This document shows, piece by piece, positions 1-6,928 of a DNA stretch of 14,284 nt. The notes below the pieces were generated by a model. The model saw nothing but the letters and a program-made list of their open reading frames with translations. It made no database searches and was not told the DNA's origin. The DNA lies in contig QNBS01000022.1 in NCBI GenBank assembly GCA_003644175.1, forward strand, positions 1 through 14,284, in the 5' to 3' direction. Positions within the stretch are counted from its first letter, which is position 1. Every line of letters starts with the position of its first letter. The DNA comes from Planctomycetota bacterium (GTDB taxonomy: Bacteria; Planctomycetota; Phycisphaerae; Sedimentisphaerales; Anaerohalosphaeraceae). The position numbers and the translations under genes were made by a program.

Positions 1-311
1 GCAGGAGTGCTCAGATAAGCCAGACCCGCCAACCCGTCATTGTGGTCGCATGGCTCTGTCGTCCGCAGGAAACTGTGCTTTTCGCTCGCCGCATTGGTCT
101 GAGTTTTCTATCGGGCTTTATCAAGTACACTATCTCAAACACCTTCTCTTAAAACATAAGAAACGTTCGAGATGCGTGCAAATCGCCCGACCTTCGTCGA
201 GAGCCGCAAAGCAACGTCCGGGAAAGTCGGCGCACGGCATCGCGGTATTCGGGTTTTTATCCGACAAGGCGTCGGCGTTGAGGAGGGAATGAGGTCATCG
301 GTGGGCGGCCG
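1..311. other. Gene-free left margin
   Basis: No convincing coding region was found on either strand. The short open frames here have no recognisable motif, signal peptide or ribosome-binding site, and minus-strand frames are interrupted repeatedly by stops (for example at 108, 118, 130, 135, 149 and 257). The segment lies downstream of a decayed minus-strand gene, so it could be further decayed sequence. I see no strong terminator hairpin. Confidence 0.5.
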
Positions 312-1121
312 TTACTCGAACCGCGTCCGCCGGCTATGGTGGGCGTCTTCTTTCTTTGGGGTCGCCCGGGTGACCGAATCCACAGGGATGCTCTTGGAGC
401 CGCGAACCGCCCTGATAATCGCGCCGGCGGGCGCCTTGACCGGGCCTGTTATCAACTCCGGGACATTGTACAGCCTGAGAAATGAATCATAAAATGCCGG
501 GTCTTTCTGCGGCAGGACAAACGGCTTGCGACTGGCGCCGGTCTCGTCAATATAGGTAATGAACAGCCGCGTAAATATTCCAGTATCGCGCTTGCTGCTG
601 AAGACCATCCACCTGCCGTTGCTCGACCAGCAGTGCCATGATTCGGCGAAATCACTGTTGCAGGATAACTTGCTGTACTCTCCCGTCTGGAGATCGAGCA
701 TGTAAAGATCGCTGTCGGGCTGATAGAGGGCAAAGCAACTGTAATCGCACATCGCAAGCGCAACAAACCTGCCGTCGGGAGAAAGCCGCGGTGTCAGTAT
801 ACTTAGGCCCGTATCTTTCGCCGCCAGCACCGTTTCCGGTTGGCCCCATGTATCCGTCCGCACGTCATAGGCGATGCGCTTGAGGTCGTACTTTACCTCG
901 GCAAAGCGCTCCGGCGGGAACTCGGTGCTCGACCAGAGTTTCGGCGCACTGACAAAGTACAGATACTTCCCGTCGGGACTCCATGTCGGCTGGGTTTCCG
1001 ACTGCGCCTTATCCGATATGCCCGGTATCGTCTGGACCTGTATCGAGCCCTGATTTTGAGAAATCTCGCGAATCGCTCCTGTGTCTGCCTGCTTATCTTG
1101 CGGCCGTAAAGATCCACCCCT
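312..1121 (-). pseudogene. 5'-truncated PD40/TolB-like beta-propeller protein
   Basis: The minus-strand frame is open from just after a TAA at 1122-1124 to the TAA at 312-314, about 269 codons. It has no ATG, GTG or TTG before the GTG at 863, although clear protein homology starts well upstream of that codon. Two PD40-type blade motifs are visible (PTWSPDGKYLYF and PRLSPDGRFVAL), followed by a third (WHCWSSNGRWMVFSSKR) and a conserved C-terminal part (LPQKDPAFYDSF, YNVPELITGPV). This matches, from memory, the C-terminal half of periplasmic TolB-like propeller proteins of Bacteroidetes and Planctomycetes that sit beside DUF6057 genes. The expected signal peptide and N-terminal part are absent, and the sequence just upstream is AT-rich and non-coding. 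I read it as a deletion remnant. An internal start at 863 giving 183 residues is possible but would cut through the propeller. Confidence 0.7.
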
Positions 1122-1146
1122 TTATACTACTATCCGTCAACTTCTT

Positions 1147-1170
1147 GTTTTTTATGCACGTTTTTTATGC
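1147..1170. repeat. Tandem 11-bp direct repeat in AT-rich gap
   Basis: GTTTTTTATGC occurs at 1147-1157 and again at 1160-1170, a 13-base period. It lies in the AT-rich stretch (about 1122-1241) between two decayed genes, at or near the place where the 5' end of the downstream gene is missing. It may be a deletion scar or a remnant of a promoter region; the sequence does not decide between these. Confidence 0.5.
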
Positions 1171-1241
1171 CGCAATTTCTGTAAATCCTTTTATATCAGT
1201 TGCTAAAGCTCTCTCATTAAAAAACCCGCCAGGTTCCGAAT

Positions 1242-1832
1242 CTATCCAGTCCACATATGGCTTGCGCAGGCGCCCTCACAACATGCTGTTGGCCCCAATG
1301 CGATAAACTCCAGCCGCAAAGCGGCTGCTTTGATTGCGGCTTCGGGCCAAAGACCCGACGCCGCGCCAAGTCTGCTTCCGTATACCAGAATCGCCTCCTC
1401 CCAGTGCCGCGGTATGTGATCATAGCCGACGTCATCGAGCCGGTGAAGGTTTGCGGCAAGCTTGTCCAGGTTATGCGCCAGAAGGTAAACGACCATGAGG
1501 TATTCCGGCACCATTGGATTATTCGGGTTTGCTTCCAGCAGATCCAGCAGCAACTTTTCGGGGTTGGACTGAGGGGGCGCCTTGTCATCGGCTTTGCTGC
1601 GAACAATTCATAAATCGCGGCAAGAAGCGCAAAGACAAGGCTCGCGCCGGCGGCGGCATAATACAAGGCCGCGAACATCACCGCAAAGATCGCCAAAGGA
1701 AAAATACACGAGCCCCGGCTCGACAGCCAGAAACAACCACAGAAAACAACCGATAAAGAATAATGCGGCAATGAGGAAGACGTCCCATTGTTGCATTTGC
1801 AAGGAGTTATGTCTGTCCGCAGTTTCGTTCAT
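1242..1832 (-). pseudogene. Frameshifted DUF6057-like membrane protein remnant
   Basis: The start is ATG at 1832 with AGGA directly upstream, 32 bases after the stop of the preceding gene. The first about 42 residues include a membrane helix (VFLIAALFFIGCFLWLFL). Coding then moves to another frame, which encodes a second helix (LAIFAVMFAALYYAAAGASL), and returns to the first frame for a soluble C-terminal part (LLLDLLEANPNNPMVPEYLM, RLDDVGYDHIPRHWEEAILV). That tail resembles the C-terminal region of DUF6057 proteins (recognised from memory). The first shift fits one extra T in the T5 run at 1700-1704, and the second fits a lost base near the A3 run at 1593-1595. Read unrepaired, the first frame stops at TGA 1608-1610. 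Even repaired, the product is about 190 residues against an expected 500 or more, so the middle is missing as well. Confidence 0.65.
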
Positions 1833-1864
1833 TCCTGCTTTCCAAGAACTGCTGATACTTCATC

Positions 1865-4105
1865 TTATCTTAGTTTACCCGCTTGCCTGACCTTATTCAA
1901 CAACATAAGCAACTGGGGGGAACTCGGGTTGGCCTTTTGGGCGAGTTGCAAGACCTCGGCGGCCTCATCGAAGCGTTTTTGCCTGGCCAGGAAAAGAGCA
2001 AAATTGTAGTTAAGCGTCACATCACCGGCAGCGAAAGTTAGTCCTTTGCGGTAAACTTCTTCGGCTTTGTCGGGCTCGTCCCGCCCGTCCAGTATTATCG
2101 CCATTCTGTTGTATCCCTGTGCATGGTCGGGGCGGATTTGAACTTCCCTGGAAAAATGTTTCAAGGCGTTATCGGTATCGCCCCTATTAAGACACGAAAC
2201 TCCCATGACATGGTATGCGTCCGCACAGTCGGGCCTGATTCGCAGAGCTTTCTGGCTGGCGATGACGGCGGCATCGGCGTTTCCCAACTTGAGCAGAGAC
2301 AATCCGTATGTTGCATGGGCCAAATACGAACCGGGCATAAGTTCGGTTACAATACGATATTGCTCGGCAGCGCCCTGCGGTTTCTTCATGACATCCGTCA
2401 GAAACCTGGCATATTTCCAATGCAGCCACCAGTCGGATGGAGCATTCCGGATAGCTTCGACATACTGCTTTTGTATCGATTCCAGGGCCGGGTAGTCGAG
2501 TGACTTTCTGAGATCGGCGGCGTTTTGCTCCATATGCCTGACAAGGGCGTCGTTGTCCAGCCTGTTCGTAAATGGCGCCTTCCTAAGAAACGTACCGAGA
2601 AGTTTTTGAGTGATCCTGTATTTATCCCACTCGGTGTAGGCGAGTCTTTCTGCGCACTGCTTGCGGCTGATGATGGACAGAGCGGCCCTTTGGCTCTTAA
2701 TCCAGGTCGGCAGGATGTCCTCTATCCGCCGAAAGACTGTTTCCGCCAGGACGTAATTTCCTTTGAAATTCAGGTGCACATGTTCGTAGAAGAGTTCCTC
2801 GCCGGGCGTGTCATGCAAGCTGTTCTCTTCAAAAGTCTTGACGGAATCCACGAAATAGACGCCCTTGCCTGTGAAGCTTTCGGCTACTTCACGCACGATT
2901 TGATTTATCCGGTTGTCGGCGCGCAGCCGCAGGGCATCGCTTTGGCGCGCAAGGATGTATTCAATACGGGCTTTTTCAAAGAGGCCTGATTGCTCATACG
3001 CCCTTGCGATCCTGAAATGAAGTTCGGCATAGGCGCTGTCAATATCGCCGGCGGCCAGGTAGCTCTGAAGCGCCAGGTCATTGTCGCCCGATACGGCGTG
3101 TTCCGCTCCCTGCCGGTAGAAGTTGTCCCATTTTTCTTTTTCGGCGTCGGTCAGGTCCGTGCGATGGAGAGACGCAAATGGGGGACAGTCTTTTATATTG
3201 CCGCCGACGGAGCATAGAATGGCGTCTGCGCCTCCTTTGCGGATGATTCCTGCGATATCTTCGAGGTTCTTTCTAAAGTGTTTGTAAACAACATCAAGGT
3301 CGGCATCGTCTTCCCGGATGAGGTTTTCCATGAACATCGCGGTTCCGGCCCATGTAGCCGGGGCGGTCTTTTGGGACTGTTTAGTCTGCAGGCTGTTCTT
3401 GAGCAGTTGACCGATCCTGGTGGTCTGCATTGCTTTGTCGAAACGGATAAAGTTCATATTATCCGAAAGCGGCGCAAAGATCGTGCCGGCGCCATAGGGG
3501 CCTATGACTTCATTGTTGCCCAGATATACAACAAACAGGTTGCCGCCATGACGAACACAGTCCCTTGCGATGGGTAGTACGACATGTGAATTGGCGGCGG
3601 TGATCGCAATGTTTATTACTTCGAAATTGACTTGTGGATATTGGTTCCTGAGCATGACTTCCAGACAACGGGCAAACGAGTATGAGGGTTCAGGAGTTCC
3701 CAGCGCCGCCGAGCCGCCCAAGATAAAGATGCGGTACGTTTCGGCTGGTTTCCTGGCGGCAAATATGAACGGTTCGAATTCGCGGGCAATAGTCCGCGGC
3801 CAGAAGCGCCGTCCAAACTGATAGTTTTCGCAGTATGACGCCTGCCCATTCAACGTGGTCTTTCTAAAAGCGCTCGCCGAATAGCCGTATCCAACAATTC
3901 GCAGGGATATTTCGATGGCAAGCAGCACAACAGCAGGAATAACTGTAGCGGCGACAAGCCTGAACAACCACAGACGCCGACGTGAAATGGAACCGGCGGT
4001 TTTGATTCGTTGTTCAACTTTTCCAGCCGCTTTATCACCGGCGCAATCGGGGCGACGGGATTGGATATTTGAATCCGTTGTTCTGACGTTATCTTCCGCT
4101 GTCAT
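1865..4105 (-). CDS. Membrane-anchored SGNH/GDSL hydrolase-like protein with TPR domain
   Basis: A 746-residue protein. The ATG at 4105 is preceded by GGGGAAG at good spacing. Residues 1-43 are charged and cytoplasmic in character, and one signal-anchor helix covers about 45-70. The rest is predicted to be periplasmic. SGNH-type blocks are visible: GGSA at 130-133 (candidate nucleophile Ser132), GNNE at 196-199 (block III Asn), and EHVHLNFKGNY at 441-451, where His444 is the candidate catalytic His. A helical TPR-like insert lies at about 330-400, within the hydrolase domain. After a linker, four to five TPRs fill about 555-730 (for example AYHVMGVSCLNRGDTDNALK). Such proteins may act on acylated or glycosylated envelope polymers; the substrate is unknown. 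It lies 49 bases after the twelve-haem cytochrome and before the two decayed genes, probably co-transcribed with them. Confidence 0.8.
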   Translation of the reverse strand: MTAEDNVRTTDSNIQSRRPDCAGDKAAGKVEQRIKTAGSISRRRLWLFRLVAATVIPAVVLLAIEISLRIVGYGYSASAFRKTTLNGQASYCENYQFGRRFWPRTIAREFEPFIFAARKPAETYRIFILGGSAALGTPEPSYSFARCLEVMLRNQYPQVNFEVINIAITAANSHVVLPIARDCVRHGGNLFVVYLGNNEVIGPYGAGTIFAPLSDNMNFIRFDKAMQTTRIGQLLKNSLQTKQSQKTAPATWAGTAMFMENLIREDDADLDVVYKHFRKNLEDIAGIIRKGGADAILCSVGGNIKDCPPFASLHRTDLTDAEKEKWDNFYRQGAEHAVSGDNDLALQSYLAAGDIDSAYAELHFRIARAYEQSGLFEKARIEYILARQSDALRLRADNRINQIVREVAESFTGKGVYFVDSVKTFEENSLHDTPGEELFYEHVHLNFKGNYVLAETVFRRIEDILPTWIKSQRAALSIISRKQCAERLAYTEWDKYRITQKLLGTFLRKAPFTNRLDNDALVRHMEQNAADLRKSLDYPALESIQKQYVEAIRNAPSDWWLHWKYARFLTDVMKKPQGAAEQYRIVTELMPGSYLAHATYGLSLLKLGNADAAVIASQKALRIRPDCADAYHVMGVSCLNRGDTDNALKHFSREVQIRPDHAQGYNRMAIILDGRDEPDKAEEVYRKGLTFAAGDVTLNYNFALFLARQKRFDEAAEVLQLAQKANPSSPQLLMLLNKVRQAGKLR

Positions 4106-4154
4106 TTCATGCTTCCCCGGTTAGTCGATATCTGCACAGCCGGTTCGTTTGATC

Positions 4155-5840
4155 TTAACCAGAATGGCCACTCTTGCGATACCTCTTCGGTGAATGTTTC
4201 TTGTTGTGACACTCGAGATAACACCGGCCCCGGAAGAGTCCCTCGTCTTCGAATTGCAGCAGACCCGTGTCGGGGTCGGGGAACACTATGGAAGTGTCAA
4301 AGTTGATGAGATTGCTGTTATTCACAGAGTTGCCCTGGACCGAATTGATACCGTGTGGATCATGACATGCCGAACATGGCATCTTCTTATTAATGTGCTT
4401 GCCATGATGCTTGAAGCTCTCATTATTCAAAATGCTCTCGCGATCGTGACAGCGGTAACACAGTTCATAAGCCATAGGGCTCTCCTCTGTATCATCGTCT
4501 GTCTCGTATCGATAAGCTAAAAGATACGGATTTTGCGAGCCGTGCGGTCCTTTCACCGGTGAAGACAAATCGGAATTATGGCAGTCCGTACAATAGATTA
4601 TAGTCGATTCATCCATCCCTTCGAGCAAGCTTGGGACGTTTAGATTAACCCCCGCCACGGTTACCGGATGGTAGGAAGGATTGGACTGGTCAAACTCCAT
4701 AAGTGTATTAGTCTGTGTAATCCGGCGCGAAATATCGGAATCGATACGGTTGGGATTGTTCCCGTGGCACTTGAAACATATCTCATACTCGTAACTGGCC
4801 TGTTCGATTACACTCCCTCCCGATGTTACACCGGAAACATATCTCATCGAACCACGAACCTGCGGCGCCTGCTCAATACCGGTACTCTGTACAACAGCAT
4901 GAGGATTGTGGCAGTCCACACACTCAACGTGCCGATCCGAACTTTCCGTCGCCTCCTCCATATCGTGCACACCCTCGTAATCTTTCACAAAATGACCGCT
5001 GTACTTTTCGAACTCGTTAACCAGATTTGTCGTGGCGACCTGACCGTTATGGCAGCTAAGGCAGTTATTTTCCTCTTCTGCGAAGTGAAGAAGCCGCTGC
5101 TTGCCCCCTGCCGAATGAGGCTGATGGCACGAAAGACAGCCATTATCTTCAACGGTCGTGTATCCGGTATTTGTCAGGAAATCATCGTCGGCGTTTTTGA
5201 CATCCGCGGTGGAGCCGGCATGGACACCGGCCGACCATCCGAATATGTCATGGCACTGCATACACAAATTAGAACGCAAATTGGTCGTTACCAGAAAATT
5301 CCCGTGAGTATCATCGTGCGGATCATGGCAGGTAACACATTGCATTTCATCGAGATGGTCAAGGTGAAACTCTTCAGGCAGAGAATCCGGCGATTTTATC
5401 TGCGGATCTTTGTCGGACAACCCGGACGAATACACGAAACTCACCGGGTGGTCATCCGATAGATCTGTCCCAAAATTCGTCGAACCCGGCGGCATATACG
5501 TATTGCCCCCGCCTCCGCCGCGAACCGTCGCATCTAAAGCAACCGTGCCATCGTGACAACTCAGACAGAGTTTGCTCGAACCGGTCGGCTGACCGACATC
5601 TGCGTCCAGCGACGTGCTCCAGTAGATTTCGTATGTTCTGTCGGAAAGTTTATGATTCCACAACGGGGTACCCGACAAAGCCATGTGCGGCGTATGGCAA
5701 TACTGGCAGGCCATGCTGCCGTCCTTTCCCGGCGAGAAATCATGGGCTGTACCCGTGACACCGCCAAAAGCACGCGGCGATGTCAGGCAAACAATAACCG
5801 GAACGCCCAATAACAATATGCTTGATAATTTCATTTTCAT
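4155..5840 (-). CDS. Secreted dodecahaem c-type cytochrome (doubled-CXXCH family)
   Basis: A 561-residue protein. Residues 1-26 form a Sec signal peptide ending in AFG. Eleven canonical CXXCH motifs begin at Cys45, 92, 168, 193, 235, 260, 307, 355, 417, 461 and 489, many followed by a near His (CHTPH, CHDPH, CHQPH, CHNPH) as in doubled-CXXCH cytochromes. A twelfth site at 540-545, CYLECH, is CX3CH. The many extra His residues would allow bis-His ligation. The ATG overlaps the stop of the upstream NHL gene (ATGA), with GGAGG ten bases ahead inside that gene, so the two are probably translationally coupled. A likely role is electron transfer at or outside the outer membrane with the adjacent barrel and pentahaem lipoprotein (inference). 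Its N-terminal three-haem part resembles the tetrahaem cytochrome at 11453-12292. It has no lipobox. Confidence 0.9.
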   Translation of the reverse strand: MKMKLSSILLLGVPVIVCLTSPRAFGGVTGTAHDFSPGKDGSMACQYCHTPHMALSGTPLWNHKLSDRTYEIYWSTSLDADVGQPTGSSKLCLSCHDGTVALDATVRGGGGGNTYMPPGSTNFGTDLSDDHPVSFVYSSGLSDKDPQIKSPDSLPEEFHLDHLDEMQCVTCHDPHDDTHGNFLVTTNLRSNLCMQCHDIFGWSAGVHAGSTADVKNADDDFLTNTGYTTVEDNGCLSCHQPHSAGGKQRLLHFAEEENNCLSCHNGQVATTNLVNEFEKYSGHFVKDYEGVHDMEEATESSDRHVECVDCHNPHAVVQSTGIEQAPQVRGSMRYVSGVTSGGSVIEQASYEYEICFKCHGNNPNRIDSDISRRITQTNTLMEFDQSNPSYHPVTVAGVNLNVPSLLEGMDESTIIYCTDCHNSDLSSPVKGPHGSQNPYLLAYRYETDDDTEESPMAYELCYRCHDRESILNNESFKHHGKHINKKMPCSACHDPHGINSVQGNSVNNSNLINFDTSIVFPDPDTGLLQFEDEGLFRGRCYLECHNKKHSPKRYRKSGHSG

Positions 5841-6913
5841 GGCTTTTCAACCTCCAACAACTGGAGAACCTGTATTCTCTTATTGAACGAATCGGCCACA
5901 AATATTCGGTTGTTATCGTCAATGAAGATACCCGCCGGCAGCCAGAACTGTCCCGGACCATGACCCTCACCCCCGACCGCCATCAGTATCTGCCCGGCGC
6001 TGTTGAATATCTGAATATTCTCGAATTGCTTGTCGCTCACATAAATATTACCATGGCTGTCCGTAGCTACACCGCAGGGATGAGCAAAATAACCCGGTCG
6101 ATTGCCGTGTTTTCCGATCGATCGCAAAAATTTCCCGTCCGCCCCGAATATCTGGACGCGGTAATTCAAAGTATCGCTCACATAAAGCCTTCCCTTCTTA
6201 TCGATCCATATATACGTCGGAAAGCTGAACATCCCGTTGCCCCCGCCGTGCCCGCCCATCGTCAGCACATGGCGACCGCGCATGCTGAAGATATCAATCG
6301 AATGCCTCTTGGCGTCGGCAACGTAAATCGTCCCCTGCACGCCGTTGTAAGCTATACCCGAAGGCCTCTGCAATGTATCCGAGCCGAACGAAAACTTGTA
6401 TTTGCCTTCCGTGCTGAAAACGCAAACCTTACCCAAGCCGCTGTCCGTAACATAAATATCCTGGCCAACCACAACTGCACCAACAGGCGACAACAATGTC
6501 TCATCACCCTCTAACTTCGAAAACTGCCCATATTTGCGTCCGTCCAGGTCCATCATATGCACCACGCCCCCCGAGGCATCGGCGATAAACAGCCTTTCCT
6601 CGTCGTCCATCGCTATCGCTCGCGGGCTCACAAGGACACCTATGTCTTCCCGCCCAAAGATGAATCGGCCAAAAGCCGCCATCCCGGACACTTCCCGCTT
6701 TAGATCATCTTCGGTGGACAACTCCCCCAGATACTGTATCCGGGCCTGCTCCGGAGGTTCAGGCCAGACTATGGTCGCCTCCAACTCGCCAAATAGCTTG
6801 CCCCGACTGCTCCCGCAGCCGCAACAAAGCATTAGCACCAGCGCCAGGGACAAAACAAATTGCCCCGTCCTCCCCGGCAATTTCAGATGAATGTGGTTTC
6901 TGGAAGCCAACAT
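5837..6913 (-). CDS. NHL-repeat beta-propeller lipoprotein (downstream copy)
   Basis: A 358-residue protein. ATG at 6913 has GAGG about eight bases upstream. A hydrophobic stretch (VLSLALVLML) ends in Cys30, Cys31 and Cys33; Cys33 after Gly is the likeliest lipidation site, although the lipobox is not classic. The mature start has the segment WPEPPEQARIQYLGEL, a short Pro-rich leader shared with the other NHL protein of the cluster. Six NHL blades follow at roughly 95-131, 141-176, 182-220, 228-268, 275-314 and 322-352, each with a G-I-A/Y-V-x-D core (for example YVSDTLNYRVQIF), enough for a closed propeller. There are no haem motifs. It overlaps the twelve-haem cytochrome gene by four bases and starts 15 bases after the barrel gene. 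Probably an envelope scaffold or partner-binding propeller for the conduit (inference). Confidence 0.88.
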   Translation of the reverse strand: MLASRNHIHLKLPGRTGQFVLSLALVLMLCCGCGSSRGKLFGELEATIVWPEPPEQARIQYLGELSTEDDLKREVSGMAAFGRFIFGREDIGVLVSPRAIAMDDEERLFIADASGGVVHMMDLDGRKYGQFSKLEGDETLLSPVGAVVVGQDIYVTDSGLGKVCVFSTEGKYKFSFGSDTLQRPSGIAYNGVQGTIYVADAKRHSIDIFSMRGRHVLTMGGHGGGNGMFSFPTYIWIDKKGRLYVSDTLNYRVQIFGADGKFLRSIGKHGNRPGYFAHPCGVATDSHGNIYVSDKQFENIQIFNSAGQILMAVGGEGHGPGQFWLPAGIFIDDNNRIFVADSFNKRIQVLQLLEVEKP

Positions 6914-6928
6914 GACCTTTTCCTCAAA

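Noticed and set aside
893..1117. A 74-codon minus-strand frame overlapping the PD40 remnant
   Set aside because: Arg-rich, motif-free and out of frame with the clear propeller coding sequence over the same bases.
4668..5462. A 264-codon plus-strand frame
   Set aside because: It lies entirely opposite the dodecahaem cytochrome, whose CXXCH motifs prove the minus strand is the coding one.
5822..6514. A 230-codon plus-strand frame
   Set aside because: It is antisense to the NHL-repeat lipoprotein, which has clear repeats and a signal peptide.
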